This document shows positions 35,493 to 46,253 of a stretch of DNA of 64,000 nucleotides, one piece after another (the stretch's first letter is position 1; every line of letters begins with the position of its first letter). The translations under genes were made by a program, and so were the position numbers. Location of the stretch: positions 213,300-277,299 of the forward strand of contig NZ_JABBCH010000005.1 in the NCBI RefSeq assembly GCF_012952295.1, in the 5' to 3' direction. The notes beneath the pieces are model-generated. The model was not told the origin of the DNA, did not search any database, and saw only the letters and a list, made by a program, of their open reading frames with translations. Origin of the DNA: Crystallibacter degradans (lineage in GTDB: Bacteria; Actinomycetota; Actinomycetes; Actinomycetales; Micrococcaceae).

Positions 35493-37534
35493 TGGCACTG
35501 CCCTCGTCTTACCGGCCGAAGCCGGGGGAGATCCCTACCCAGCCCGGAGTGTACAGGTTCCGGGACGACAACAAGCGCGTCATCTATGTGGGTAAGGCCA
35601 AGAACCTCCGGTCCCGTCTCAACAGCTACTTCGCAAATCCCGACGGACTCATGCCGCGCACCCGGGCAATGGTGCATACCGCTGCGTCGGTGGAATGGAC
35701 CGTGGTGGGCAGCGAACTGGAGGCCATCCAGCTCGAGTACACCTGGATCAAAGAGTTCACGCCCCGGTTCAACATCATGTTCCGGGACGATAAGTCCTAC
35801 CCCTACCTGGCTGTCACCATGGCGGAGAAGTTCCCGCGCGTGCAGGTCATGCGCGGGGACCGGCGAAAGGGCACAAAGTACTTCGGCCCCTTCTACCCGG
35901 CCAAGGCGATCAGGGAAACGGTCGACACCCTGCTGCGCGTCTTCCCGGTCCGCACCTGCAGTGTTGGCGTCTTCAACCGTGCCCAGCGGACCGGCCGGCC
36001 GTGCCTGCTCGGCTACATCGACAAGTGCTCCGCACCGTGTGTCGGACGGATTTCCCCTGAAGACCACAAGGCCCTCGCCGCCGAGTTCTGCGCTTTCATG
36101 GGCGGCGAAGCCGACCGTTTCATCCGTGCGCTGGAACAGAAGATGAACGCCGCCGTTGCCGAGCTCGACTACGAAGCGGCGGCACGGTACCGGGACGACA
36201 TCGCTGCCCTTAGGCGCGTCTTCGAACGTAATGCGGTGGTGCTCAGCGAGGACACGGACGCGGATATTTTCGCCCTGGCCGAAGACGAGCTTGAGGCGGC
36301 GGTCCAGGTTTTCCACGTCCGCGGCGGGCGGATCCGGGGCCAGCGCGGCTGGGTCGTCGAAAAGGTCGAGGATGCCTCCCCGGCGGACCTGACCGAGCAC
36401 CTGCTGCAGCAGGTCTACGGCGACGGCGAAGGGCCCGACAGGATCCCCAAGCAGGTGCTGCTGCCCGTCGAGCCGGAAAACAGGCCCGAGCTGGAGGAAT
36501 GGTTGCGCGGTTTGCGCGGCAGCAAGGTCGAACTGCGGGTGCCCCAGCGCGGCGACAAGGCCGCGCTGCTCGGCACAGTGCAGGAGAACGCGACCCAGGC
36601 GCTGGCGCTGCACAAGAGCCGCCGCGCCGGGGATCTGACCACCCGCTCCGCCGCGCTGCAGGAGTTGCAGGAGGCGCTCGACCTGCCTGTGGCCCTGCTG
36701 CGCATAGAGTGCTATGACATTTCGCATGTCCAGGGCACCAACGTCGTGGCCTCCATGGTGGTCGTTGAGGACGGTCTGCCCAAGAAGTCTGACTACCGGC
36801 GGTTCTCTATTACCGGCGATGCCGCGCGGGACGACACCTCCGCGATGTATGACGTCATCAGCCGCCGGTTCCGCAACTATCTGGCGGACAAGACGGCGGT
36901 CCCCGAACCCGAGGCAGCTCCGGCGGCGGGCGGCACGAAAGCGCCCCCGGCGGCCGACGTCATCGACACCAACGGCGTCCCCGCCGGGGACGGTGTATTG
37001 ACGGATACGACGACGCCGGCGCCGCGCACCAAGTTCGCCTATCCGCCCAACCTCGTTGTGGTCGACGGCGGGCCGCCGCAGGTGTCGGCCGCCTCCCGCG
37101 CCCTGGCCGATCTGGGGATCACCGATGTCTTCGTGGTCGGACTGGCCAAAAGGCTGGAAGAAGTCTGGCTTCCGGACGACGACTTCCCGGTCATCCTGCC
37201 CCGTGCATCGCACGGCCTGTATCTGCTCCAGCGGATCCGGGACGAAGCACACCGCTTCGCGATTAACTACCACCGCCAGAAGCGCGGAAAGTCGATGACC
37301 GTGTCGGTACTGGACGGGATCCAGGGGCTGGGGCCGGCCAAGCGCAAGGCGTTGCTCAAGCACTTCGGCTCGGCCAAGAAGCTCAAGGCCGCAAGCACCG
37401 AGGAACTCCAGTCGGTACCGGGCGTGGGTCCCGCCCTGGCCGCGTCCATCAAACGGCAGCTCGATCCGGCGGCGGAAACTGCCTCTGAGCCACCGGCGGT
37501 CAACATGGCGACCGGCGAAATCATCGAATCTTAG
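35492..37534 (+). CDS. uvrC: UvrABC system protein C (dual-incision nuclease)
   Basis: In this 680-residue protein, the GIY-YIG nuclease is at residues 12-95 ([20 protein letters not shown]), a Cys-rich segment is near 150-190 ([23 protein letters not shown]), the UVR motif that meets UvrB is near 205-240, the RNase H-like second nuclease has [21 protein letters not shown], and two helix-hairpin-helix motifs close the protein ([23 protein letters not shown]). An Ala/Pro-rich insertion of about 40 residues (near 470-510) splits the second nuclease domain. The start overlaps plsC by one base. Confidence 0.97.
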   Translation: MALPSSYRPKPGEIPTQPGVYRFRDDNKRVIYVGKAKNLRSRLNSYFANPDGLMPRTRAMVHTAASVEWTVVGSELEAIQLEYTWIKEFTPRFNIMFRDDKSYPYLAVTMAEKFPRVQVMRGDRRKGTKYFGPFYPAKAIRETVDTLLRVFPVRTCSVGVFNRAQRTGRPCLLGYIDKCSAPCVGRISPEDHKALAAEFCAFMGGEADRFIRALEQKMNAAVAELDYEAAARYRDDIAALRRVFERNAVVLSEDTDADIFALAEDELEAAVQVFHVRGGRIRGQRGWVVEKVEDASPADLTEHLLQQVYGDGEGPDRIPKQVLLPVEPENRPELEEWLRGLRGSKVELRVPQRGDKAALLGTVQENATQALALHKSRRAGDLTTRSAALQELQEALDLPVALLRIECYDISHVQGTNVVASMVVVEDGLPKKSDYRRFSITGDAARDDTSAMYDVISRRFRNYLADKTAVPEPEAAPAAGGTKAPPAADVIDTNGVPAGDGVLTDTTTPAPRTKFAYPPNLVVVDGGPPQVSAASRALADLGITDVFVVGLAKRLEEVWLPDDDFPVILPRASHGLYLLQRIRDEAHRFAINYHRQKRGKSMTVSVLDGIQGLGPAKRKALLKHFGSAKKLKAASTEELQSVPGVGPALAASIKRQLDPAAETASEPPAVNMATGEIIES

Positions 37535-37590
37535 CTAGGCTAGGAAACCCGTGCAAGGCCGCGGGACAAACCTAAGAACAGGACGGCTCA

Positions 37591-38490
37591 ATGTCAGACG
37601 AAGAGGATTTCACGCCGATCAAACCGGTGGAATCCGAACTGCTGGTGGTCACGGGTATGTCGGGCGCAGGCCGTACCACCGCCGCGCACGCGCTCGAAGA
37701 CCACGGCTGGTATGTCGTGGACAACCTCCCGCCGCAAATGCTCGGCACGCTGGCCGAGCTTGTCTCCCGCATGCCCGAATCGATGCCGCGGCTCGCCGTC
37801 GTTGTTGATGTCCGCAGCCAAAACCTGTTCCGCGACATCCGGGAATCGCTCAACGGGCTGAAATCCAGCGGCATCAATTACCGGGTTATCTTCCTGGATG
37901 CCGCGGACAACGTGCTGGTCCGCCGTTTCGAACAAGGCCGGCGCCCGCATCCGCTGCAGGGTGACGGCCGGATTTCGGACGGCATCACCGCAGAACGCGA
38001 GCTCCTGGCCCGGCTCAAGGACGCCTCCGACCTGGTCCTGGACACGACCGACATGAATGTCCACGCCCTGGCCACCAACATCACCGAGCTCTTTTCCGAC
38101 TCCGGCCCGATCGTACTGCGGTTGAACGTGATGAGCTTTGGCTTCAAGTACGGCCTTCCGGTGGACGCGAACTTTGTGGCGGACGCACGTTTCATCCCCA
38201 ATCCGCACTGGATTCCCGAGCTCCGGCCGCACACGGGGTTGGAACGGCAGGTCAGCGAATTTGTGCTGCAGGAATCCGGGGCCGAGGAATTCATCAAGCG
38301 TTACGTTGATGCGCTCGAACCGGTGCTCGAAGGCTACCGCCGCGAGAACAAGCACTACGCGACGATTGCCGTCGGCTGCACCGGAGGCAAACACCGCTCC
38401 GTCGCCGTGGCCGTAGAGCTGGCCAAGCGGCTCGCCCAGTTGCCGCGCGTAAAAGTTGCGGTGCAGCATCGGGATCTGGGGCGCGAATAG
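37591..38490 (+). CDS. rapZ: RapZ/YvcJ family nucleotide-binding protein
   Basis: The 299-residue protein has P-loop GMSGAGRTT near residue 25, with Arg in place of the usual Lys, DVRSQNLFRD, FLDA-D, and the C-terminal ligand-binding part with GCTGGKHRSVAVAVEL. In E. coli RapZ directs RNase E to the GlmZ small RNA; in Gram-positives YvcJ has nucleotide-hydrolysing activity and affects competence and phosphate signalling. GlmZ is not known in actinobacteria, so the function here may differ. It is followed by yvcK with a one-base TAGTG overlap and by whiA, the usual order in Gram-positive bacteria. Confidence 0.93.
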   Translation: MSDEEDFTPIKPVESELLVVTGMSGAGRTTAAHALEDHGWYVVDNLPPQMLGTLAELVSRMPESMPRLAVVVDVRSQNLFRDIRESLNGLKSSGINYRVIFLDAADNVLVRRFEQGRRPHPLQGDGRISDGITAERELLARLKDASDLVLDTTDMNVHALATNITELFSDSGPIVLRLNVMSFGFKYGLPVDANFVADARFIPNPHWIPELRPHTGLERQVSEFVLQESGAEEFIKRYVDALEPVLEGYRRENKHYATIAVGCTGGKHRSVAVAVELAKRLAQLPRVKVAVQHRDLGRE

Positions 38491-39524
38491 TGGCCCTTTT
38501 GACGGGACCGCTTCCGCGCGTACCGCTGCCGCAGACGGACCGGCCGGGAAGCGTCCGTGGACAAAATCCGCCGGCCGTAGTGGCACTGGGCGGCGGCCAC
38601 GGACTGTCGGCGTCGCTGGCTGCCCTGCGGCTGCTGACCACGGAACTGACAGCAGTGGTGACGGTGGCGGACGACGGCGGGTCCTCCGGCCGTCTTAGAC
38701 GTGAGCTGGGTGTCCTCCCGCCCGGCGACCTGCGGATGGCGCTTGCCTCGTTGTGCGACGACACCGAATGGGGGCAGACGTGGCGGGACGTGATGCAGCA
38801 CCGGTTCAAATCCCTGGACAACGTTGAAGGCAGCCTGGACAACCACGCGGTCGGCAACCTGCTGATCGTCACGCTGTGGGAACTGCTGGGGGATCCGGTT
38901 GCTGGCCTGCAGTGGGCCGGAGCACTGCTGGGGGCACGCGGCCAAGTGCTGCCGATGTCAACTGTTCCGCTGACCATCGAAGGCGACGTGCTGACGGAGG
39001 AACCCGGCGGCCGCCTGCGCAACGTTACGATTTCAGGCCAGTCCCGGCTTGCGGAAGCCGGCCGGAATACGCATGTCAACGATGTACGGCTGATACCGGA
39101 CGATGCGCCGGCCTGCACCGAGGCCCTTCAAGCCATTGCGGCGGCTGATTGGGTGATCCTCGGTCCGGGCTCCTGGTACACCTCGGTACTGCCGCATTTG
39201 ATGCTCCCGCAACTGCGGGACGCCTTGTGCCGGACCAGCGCACGGCGGGTTCTGACCATGAATCTTGCCATGGATACTAAGGAAACGTCCGGGATGACCG
39301 CAGCGGACCATCTGTCCGTGGTGCAGCGGTACGCGCCGGGGCTGAAGTTCGACGTTGTGCTCGCAGATCCGGACACCATCGGGGACCACGCAAGGTTCGA
39401 GGCGGCAGCCGCCGGGCTCGGAGCGCGCGTGGTCTTGGGTAGAGTGGGAACTCCCGGCGGTCATGCCGTACATGACCCGTTAAGGCTCGCAACGGCCTAC
39501 CATGACATTTTCGCGGGACAGTAA
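38490..39524 (+). CDS. yvcK: YvcK/GlmR family UDP-sugar-binding regulator
   Basis: The 344-residue protein has VALGGGHGLSASLAALR near residue 30 and VADDGGSSGRLRRELGVLPPGDLR, the phosphate and nucleotide-sugar sites of the CofD-like fold, followed by DNHAVGNL and VILGPGSWYTSVLPHL. YvcK homologues bind UDP-GlcNAc and tune carbon flow into cell-wall precursors; the mycobacterial CuvA is the nearest studied case. The position between rapZ and whiA confirms the assignment. The GTG start shares a base with the rapZ stop. Confidence 0.93.
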   Translation: MALLTGPLPRVPLPQTDRPGSVRGQNPPAVVALGGGHGLSASLAALRLLTTELTAVVTVADDGGSSGRLRRELGVLPPGDLRMALASLCDDTEWGQTWRDVMQHRFKSLDNVEGSLDNHAVGNLLIVTLWELLGDPVAGLQWAGALLGARGQVLPMSTVPLTIEGDVLTEEPGGRLRNVTISGQSRLAEAGRNTHVNDVRLIPDDAPACTEALQAIAAADWVILGPGSWYTSVLPHLMLPQLRDALCRTSARRVLTMNLAMDTKETSGMTAADHLSVVQRYAPGLKFDVVLADPDTIGDHARFEAAAAGLGARVVLGRVGTPGGHAVHDPLRLATAYHDIFAGQ

Positions 39525-39546
39525 GACATAAGTTAGGACAGGGTGC

Positions 39547-40527
39547 ATGGCGCTGACTGCAGCAGTCAAGGATGAACTTTCACGCCTTGACATCAAGAAG
39601 TCCCAGGTGCGGAAGGCCGAAGTCTCGACAATGCTTCGCTTTGCGGGCGGGCTTCACATCATCTCCGGCCGGATAGTGATTGAGGCCGAAGTTGACCTTG
39701 CCTCCACAGCACGGCGTTTGCGCGCCGCCATTGCCGAGGTTTACGGTCACGGCAGCGAAATCATCGTCGTCTCCGGCGGCGGGTTGCGCCGCGGCAACCG
39801 CTACGTGGTCCGTGTCGTACGGGACGGGGAATCGCTGGCCCGCCAGACGGGGCTGCTCGATGCCCGCGGACGTCCGGTCCGCGGACTGCCTTCGGTAGTG
39901 GTCAATGGCTCCGCAGCCGACGCCGAGGCGGTTTGGCGCGGAGCGTTCCTGGCACACGGATCACTCACCGAACCGGGCCGTTCCTCCTCCCTCGAAGTGA
40001 CCTGTCCCGGTCCGGAGGCCGCATTGGCCTTGGTCGGCGCCGCCCGCCGCATCGATATCACCGCCAAGGCGCGGGAGGTTCGGGGTGTGGACCGGGTGGT
40101 TATCCGGGACGGGGACACCATTGCCGCCCTGCTGACCCGCATGGGGGCCCACGATGCACTCATGGTCTGGGAAGAACGGCGGATGCGCAAAGAGGTGCGT
40201 GCTACGGCCAACCGGCTGGCAAACTTTGATGACGCCAACCTTCGCCGTTCGGCCCAGGCCGCTGTCGCCGCTGGCGCACGGGTGGACCGTGCGCTCGAGA
40301 TTCTTGGTGACGATGTTCCCGAGCATCTCAGGTATGCCGGCGAGCTGCGCGTGGCCCACAAGCAGGCCAGCCTGGATGAGCTTGGCCGCCTGGCCGATCC
40401 GCCCATGACCAAGGACGCCATCGCCGGGCGCATCCGGCGCCTGCTAGCGATGGCAGACAAGCGCGCTTCGGACATGGGCATTCCGGGGACGGATGCGAAT
40501 GTGACTCCGGAGATGTTCGATGAGTAG
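39547..40527 (+). CDS. whiA: DNA-binding protein WhiA
   Basis: The 326-residue protein has an N-terminal domain like LAGLIDADG homing endonucleases (about residues 10-200: [40 protein letters not shown]) without catalytic acids, and a C-terminal helix-turn-helix ([25 protein letters not shown]). WhiA is a transcription factor needed for sporulation septation in Streptomyces and is kept in non-sporulating actinobacteria, where it is linked to division. It ends the operon that probably begins at the HAD gene. Confidence 0.95.
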   Translation: MALTAAVKDELSRLDIKKSQVRKAEVSTMLRFAGGLHIISGRIVIEAEVDLASTARRLRAAIAEVYGHGSEIIVVSGGGLRRGNRYVVRVVRDGESLARQTGLLDARGRPVRGLPSVVVNGSAADAEAVWRGAFLAHGSLTEPGRSSSLEVTCPGPEAALALVGAARRIDITAKAREVRGVDRVVIRDGDTIAALLTRMGAHDALMVWEERRMRKEVRATANRLANFDDANLRRSAQAAVAAGARVDRALEILGDDVPEHLRYAGELRVAHKQASLDELGRLADPPMTKDAIAGRIRRLLAMADKRASDMGIPGTDANVTPEMFDE

Positions 40528-40669
40528 GACGTGTGCTTAGGATGGGGTTGTCCGGGCGTTGGCCCGGGGAGGCTTTGGGAACAAGATAATTTTCCGGGCG
40601 GGTCCGCTGCCCGGATGATCAATCCGATCACGGCCGCATGCCGGCCGCCGAACTAAACGGAGGATATTC

Positions 40670-41299
40670 GTGAGCAAGTACGTACTGCCCGAACTCAACT
40701 ACGACTACGCAGCGCTGGAGCCGCATATCTCCGCCCGCATCATGGAGCTGCACCACAGCAAGCACCACGCTGCCTACGTTGCCGGCGCCAACACCGCGCT
40801 GGAGCAGCTTGCCGAGGCCCGTGAGAAGGGCGAGTTCGGCAACATCCCGAAGCTCTCCAAGGACCTGGCCTTCCACCTGGGCGGCCACACCAACCACTCC
40901 ATCTTCTGGAACAACCTGTCGCCGGAAGGCGGCGACAAGCCCGAGGGCGAGCTGGCCGCGGCGCTGGACGACGCCTTCGGTTCCTTCGACGCGTTCCGCG
41001 GCCACTTCAATGCCGCGGCGCTGAGCCTGCAGGGATCCGGCTGGGCCGTGCTGGCCTACGAGCCGCTGGGCGGCAACATCATCATCGAGCAGCTCTACGA
41101 TCAGCAGGGCAACGTCCCGGTCGGCACCATTCCGCTGCTGATGCTGGACATGTGGGAGCACGCGTTCTACCTGGACTACGTCAACGTCAAGGCCGACTAC
41201 GTCAAGGCTTTCTGGAATATCGTGAACTGGGCAGACGTGGCACAACGCCTGGAAGCCGCCCGCAAGGGAGCTTCGTCCCTGGTGACCCTCGGAAAGTAG
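40670..41299 (+). CDS. sodA: superoxide dismutase, Mn/Fe family
   Basis: This 209-residue protein has the metal ligands His in [11 protein letters not shown] (near residue 27), His in [14 protein letters not shown], and Asp and His in [13 protein letters not shown]. It converts superoxide to oxygen and hydrogen peroxide. No signal peptide is present, so it is cytoplasmic. GTG 40670 follows a strong GGAGG at 40661-40665. The 142-nt upstream region contains AAGATAAT (40583-40590), a possible -10, and a CCGGGC/GCCCGG hairpin (40594-40614), but no convincing -35. Confidence 0.96.
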   Translation: MSKYVLPELNYDYAALEPHISARIMELHHSKHHAAYVAGANTALEQLAEAREKGEFGNIPKLSKDLAFHLGGHTNHSIFWNNLSPEGGDKPEGELAAALDDAFGSFDAFRGHFNAAALSLQGSGWAVLAYEPLGGNIIIEQLYDQQGNVPVGTIPLLMLDMWEHAFYLDYVNVKADYVKAFWNIVNWADVAQRLEAARKGASSLVTLGK

Positions 41300-41338
41300 C
41301 GGGGAACGCTTCTCACGCGGTCCGAACTGCGTAAGATG

Positions 41339-42515
<1,177 letters not shown>

Positions 42516-42539
42516 CTTCGCTAACCGCTAAGGGTAGGT

Positions 42540-43778
42540 ATGACTGCACGCGCTCTTGATGAATTGCTCGCCGAAGGCGTCCGCGGACGCCACGTCCTGG
42601 TCCGCTCGGATCTGAACGTTCCGCTGGAAGGCGAAGGGGCTTCCCTCGCCGTCGCCGACGATGGACGGATCCGCGCATCGCTGCCCGTCCTGCAGAAGCT
42701 GGCCGAAGCAGGGGCGCGTGTCATCGTGATGGCCCACCTGGGCCGTCCCAAGGGTGAGCCGGAGGAGCGGTACTCGCTGCGCCCCGCCGTCGTACGTTTG
42801 AAAGAGCTTGCCCCGTTCACCGTCAAGTTTGCCGAAGATACCGTGGGCGAGAGCGCGAAGTCGCTGGCAGCGGACCTGCAGGACGGAGAGGTGCTGGTGC
42901 TGCAGAACCTCCGTTTCGATGCGCGGGAAACGAGCAAGGACGACGCGCAGCGGCAGGCGTTTGCCGCAGAGCTCGCTGCCCTGACCGACGGTAACGGCGC
43001 CTACGTGGATGATGCCTTCGGGGCGGTGCACCGCAAGCATGCAAGCGTCTTCGACATCGCCGCCAAACTGCCCGCCTTCCAGGGCGATCTGGTCCGTACC
43101 GAACTCGAGGTCCTCACGCGTCTGACAGACGCGCCGCAGCGGCCGTACGTCGTCGTCCTGGGCGGTTCCAAAGTCTCGGACAAGCTGGCCGTGATCGAGA
43201 ACCTCCTGCGCCGGGCGGACAATATCCTGGTCGGCGGCGGCATGGTGTTCACCTTCCTCGCGGCACAGGGGTACAAGGTCGGCGCGAGCCTGCTGGAGGA
43301 AGACCAGCTGGACACCGTGCGCGGCTACCTGGCCAAGGCCAAGGAGACCGGCTGCAACTTCATCTTGCCGACGGATATCGTCGTGGCCGAGAAGTTCGCC
43401 GCCGACGCGGCACACGAAGTCGTCCGGGCCGACGAGATGGAGGCATCGCGGTTCGGCGCCAGCGGCATCGGCCTGGACATCGGCCCCGATTCGGCCGAGG
43501 CCTTCGCCCAGCAAATCCACTCAGCCAACACTGTGTTCTGGAACGGGCCGATGGGTGTCTTCGAATTCGACGCCTTCGCCCACGGCACCCGGACCGTGGC
43601 CAAGGCGCTGACCGGCAGCGACGGATTCACCGTTGTCGGCGGCGGAGACTCGGCGTCGGCAGTGCGGAGCCTGGGCTTCGACGACGACGCTTTCGGCCAT
43701 ATCTCCACCGGCGGCGGGGCCAGCCTGGAGTATCTCGAGGGCAAGGCGCTGCCCGGACTCACCGCACTGGACCGCTAG
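42540..43778 (+). CDS. pgk: phosphoglycerate kinase
   Basis: The 412-residue protein has VLVRSDLNVPLEG near residue 20, AHLGRPKG, VLVLQNLRF, VLGGSKVSDKL, GPMGVFE near residue 338, and VGGGDSASAV with the ATP-site glycines. It transfers phosphate from 1,3-bisphosphoglycerate to ADP. It is 24 nt downstream of gap and 92 nt upstream of tpiA; the latter gap carries a strong hairpin. Confidence 0.97.
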   Translation: MTARALDELLAEGVRGRHVLVRSDLNVPLEGEGASLAVADDGRIRASLPVLQKLAEAGARVIVMAHLGRPKGEPEERYSLRPAVVRLKELAPFTVKFAEDTVGESAKSLAADLQDGEVLVLQNLRFDARETSKDDAQRQAFAAELAALTDGNGAYVDDAFGAVHRKHASVFDIAAKLPAFQGDLVRTELEVLTRLTDAPQRPYVVVLGGSKVSDKLAVIENLLRRADNILVGGGMVFTFLAAQGYKVGASLLEEDQLDTVRGYLAKAKETGCNFILPTDIVVAEKFAADAAHEVVRADEMEASRFGASGIGLDIGPDSAEAFAQQIHSANTVFWNGPMGVFEFDAFAHGTRTVAKALTGSDGFTVVGGGDSASAVRSLGFDDDAFGHISTGGGASLEYLEGKALPGLTALDR

Positions 43779-43806
43779 GCGCGCACCGCACCAACTACCT
43801 GCACCT

Positions 43807-43845
43807 GTGCAGCGTGGGAACCGCCTGCACGGCCCCACGCTGCAC
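43807..43845 (+). other. intercistronic stem-loop between pgk and tpiA
   Basis: A perfect 12-bp inverted repeat, GTGCAGCGTGGG (43807-43818) with CCCACGCTGCAC (43834-43845), encloses 15 nt. No U-tract follows, so it is more likely an mRNA-stability or processing element, or a partial attenuator, than a terminator. Confidence 0.7.
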
Positions 43846-43870
43846 TGAATCGATATGACTGGAGACCCTT

Positions 43871-44686
43871 GTGACGACCTCGACCAACGGCAAGTTTGAC
43901 CGCACACCGCTGATCGCCGGCAACTGGAAGATGAACATGGACCACGTCCAAGGCATCACCCTGCTGCAGAAACTGGCGTGGACGCTCAGCGACGCCCGGC
44001 ACGACTACGGCCGGACGGAAGTGGCGGTCTTCCCTCCCTTCACCGATCTGCGCGGCACCCAGACGCTGGTCCGTGGCGATGATCTCAAGATCGGTTATGG
44101 CGGCCAGGACCTTTCCCAGTTCGACTCCGGTGCCTACACCGGGGACATTTCCGGACAGTTCCTCGCCAAGCTGGGCTGCAGCTACGTGCTGGTGGGCCAC
44201 TCCGAGCGGCGCACCATCCATGGCGAGTCCGATGAGCTGCTCAACGCCAAGGTGAAGGCCGCCTACCGCCATTCGCTGGTGCCGGTGCTCTGCGTCGGTG
44301 AGGGCCTCGAGGTGCGTCAGGCCGGCAACCACGTAGCCCACACCCTGGAGCAGGTGCGCGCGGATGTGGCCGGGCTTGCCGCAGACGATGTGGCCCGGCT
44401 TGTCATTGCCTACGAACCCGTATGGGCGATCGGAACCGGGGAGGTTGCCGGGCCGCAGGACGCCCAGGAAATGTGCGCCGCGATCCGCGCCGAGATCGCC
44501 AAGTTGTACGACGACGCTACGGCCGCCCGTGTTCGGTTGCTGTACGGTGGCTCGGTCAAGGCTGCCAATGCCGCCTCGATCCTGAAGGAACGGGACGTCG
44601 ACGGCCTGCTCGTGGGCGGCGCCAGCTTGGACGCCGCCGAATTTGCTAATATTGTCAGGTTCGAACACCACTTGGTGACGGACTAA
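43871..44686 (+). CDS. tpiA: triosephosphate isomerase
   Basis: The 271-residue protein has [11 protein letters not shown] (catalytic Lys near residue 18), VLVGHSERR (catalytic His), [23 protein letters not shown] (catalytic Glu and the flexible loop) and [12 protein letters not shown] (phosphate site). It interconverts dihydroxyacetone phosphate and glyceraldehyde-3-phosphate. GTG 43871 is 7 nt from GGAG. It ends 14 nt before secG. Confidence 0.97.
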   Translation: MTTSTNGKFDRTPLIAGNWKMNMDHVQGITLLQKLAWTLSDARHDYGRTEVAVFPPFTDLRGTQTLVRGDDLKIGYGGQDLSQFDSGAYTGDISGQFLAKLGCSYVLVGHSERRTIHGESDELLNAKVKAAYRHSLVPVLCVGEGLEVRQAGNHVAHTLEQVRADVAGLAADDVARLVIAYEPVWAIGTGEVAGPQDAQEMCAAIRAEIAKLYDDATAARVRLLYGGSVKAANAASILKERDVDGLLVGGASLDAAEFANIVRFEHHLVTD

Positions 44687-44700
44687 CTCGAAAGGCGACT

Positions 44701-44952
44701 GTGGACGCTCTTAAGATCACGTTGCAAATCCTGCTGGGCATCACCAGTCTGTTGCTAACCCTGCTGATTCTGCTGCATAAAGGCCGCGGCGGCGGCATGT
44801 CCGACATGTTTGGTGGCGGAATGACCACGTCCCTGGGTTCTTCTGGTGTCGCCGAGAAGAACCTCAACCGGTTCACCGTTATTCTCGGCCTTACTTGGGG
44901 CGCCGTCATTGTTGCCCTCGGGCTGATCATGCGTTTCGGCGCCGAGGCATAA
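44701..44952 (+). CDS. secG: preprotein translocase subunit SecG
   Basis: The 83-residue protein has two membrane segments (about residues 3-22 and 55-78) joined by a Gly-rich loop with KGRGGGMSDMFGGG, the classic SecG signature. SecG assists SecYEG in protein export. It commonly follows tpiA in actinobacteria. GTG 44701 has AAAGG upstream. The next gene, rbpA, has its own -10 element. Confidence 0.95.
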   Translation: MDALKITLQILLGITSLLLTLLILLHKGRGGGMSDMFGGGMTTSLGSSGVAEKNLNRFTVILGLTWGAVIVALGLIMRFGAEA

Positions 44953-45028
44953 GGAACTTTTCTCCCGTTTGTCTCCGGCCGGTCGTAGACTGGTTCCAGA
45001 TCTACTCAATCGACCGGAGATGAACGTC

Positions 45029-45406
45029 ATGCACCCCTCGCATGGGCTGCGGGCAGTCCGGGTCGGCTCAGTCACAGGCGCAGGGCTCGCCGGATGGCAG
45101 GCCAACTCCGGACGCTCGCTCAATCTCGTCCGTAAAGTACCCGTTCGTTACTGGTGTCCCCGGGGACACGAGACCGTCCCCGTTTTTGCCGACCTGACCG
45201 AAGCGGAGATTCCCCAATCCTGGGACTGTCCCAAATGCGGGCAGACAGCAGGGCGCGAACGCGGACTGTTGGTTCAACGCAACGGCGAAGAACCTTTTAA
45301 AAGCCATCTCGACTATGTCAAGGAACGCCGTACACCGGCGGAGGCGGCTGAGGCCTTGGATCGCGCGTTGATGGAACTGCGGCGGCACCGGACCGCACCG
45401 AGCTAG
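45029..45406 (+). CDS. rbpA: RNA polymerase-binding protein RbpA
   Basis: This 125-residue protein has an N-terminal tail with RAVRVGS, a zinc-ribbon-like core (RYWCPRGHETVPVFADLTEAEIPQSWDCPKCGQTAG; Cys-x-x-x-His and Cys-x-x-Cys) and the basic linker/sigma-interaction domain ERRTPAEAAEALDRAL. RbpA binds sigma and the -10 region and stabilises open complexes; it is essential in mycobacteria. ATG 45029 is chosen because GGAGA lies 9 nt upstream; ATG 45020 is too close to that site. TAGACT at 44986-44991 may be its -10. Confidence 0.94.
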   Translation: MHPSHGLRAVRVGSVTGAGLAGWQANSGRSLNLVRKVPVRYWCPRGHETVPVFADLTEAEIPQSWDCPKCGQTAGRERGLLVQRNGEEPFKSHLDYVKERRTPAEAAEALDRALMELRRHRTAPS

Positions 45407-45458
45407 TCATGCTGGCCATAGCCCGGTCCGGTAATCGCCACAATCACCGCAACCGCGG

Positions 45459-46253
45459 CTAGAACGTCTCCCCGTCGGCCAGCAGCGAGTCCGGGAGCTG
45501 GCTCGCGGCGGCCTGGTCCAGCATCCACAAAGTCTCTTGGCGGCCCTTTGGCCCGGCCGCGGGAACCTGCACTGGGCCGGCTCCGGCAAGTGCCAGTCCA
45601 ACGGCTCCGGCCTTATCGTCGCCGGCCACCACTAGCCAGATCTCCGAAGCGGAGTTAATGGCGGGCAGCGTCAGGGATACCCGCTCCGGCGGCGGTTTGG
45701 GAGAGTTCTCTACGCCGACAACCATGCGCTCTTCCTCGCGGATGCCCGCCATTTCGGGAAACAGTGATGCAATGTGGGCGTCGGGGCCGACGCCCAGCAA
45801 CAGGACGTCGAACGTGGGGACTGCTGCCTGTGCGCTATCGCCGCCTTCCGACCGGGCGGCTTCGCGGAGCTCCTCAGCGTAGGCATCGGCTGCTTCGAAG
45901 GGTGTGGCATGCTCGTCGGCGGAGCCGAAGGGGTGGACCCGCGACTCGTCTATCTCGATCAGATCCAGCAGTGCCTGCCGTGCCTGCAGTTCGTTGCGGT
46001 CCGGGCTGTTCTTGGCCACAAAGCGTTCATCGCCCCACCAGAAGTTCACCCGGCTCCAGTCCACGTCCGTACGGGATGGTTCGGCCGCGACCGCCTTGAG
46101 GGTATTAATGCCCAGGCTACCGCCCGTGAGGACAACGGTGGCTTCACCGCGTTCGCGCTGGGCAATCGCCAGCCGGCCGACCAGCCTGCGCGCTGCGGCA
46201 GCGGCAAGGATTTCCTGATCAGGATGGACGTGGAGAACTGGTTCAGCGTTCAC
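45459..46253 (-). CDS. pgl: 6-phosphogluconolactonase
   Basis: The 264-residue protein has VVLTGGSLGI near residue 38, VNFWWGDERFV, DVLLLGVGPDAHIASLFP (catalytic His region) and VSLTLPAINSA. It hydrolyses 6-phosphogluconolactone, the product of Zwf. GTG 46253 is preferred because AAGGAG lies upstream; GTG 46265 sits directly on that site. Its start overlaps opcA by 11 nt. It is the last gene of the pentose phosphate operon and meets rbpA tail to tail across 52 nt in which I see no clear terminator. Confidence 0.94.
   Translation of the reverse strand: MNAEPVLHVHPDQEILAAAAARRLVGRLAIAQRERGEATVVLTGGSLGINTLKAVAAEPSRTDVDWSRVNFWWGDERFVAKNSPDRNELQARQALLDLIEIDESRVHPFGSADEHATPFEAADAYAEELREAARSEGGDSAQAAVPTFDVLLLGVGPDAHIASLFPEMAGIREEERMVVGVENSPKPPPERVSLTLPAINSASEIWLVVAGDDKAGAVGLALAGAGPVQVPAAGPKGRQETLWMLDQAAASQLPDSLLADGETF

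Noticed and set aside
35465..37363. Open frame of 632 codons antisense to uvrC
   Set aside because: No domain match; uvrC is fully supported and coupled to plsC.
40548..40590. Housekeeping promoter of sodA
   Set aside because: TTGTCC and GATAAT are 31 bp apart, too far for one promoter.
44953..45028. SigR-type (GGAAT-N18-GTT) promoter before rbpA
   Set aside because: GGAAC is present but no GTT follows at 18-19 nt; only a TAGACT -10 fits.
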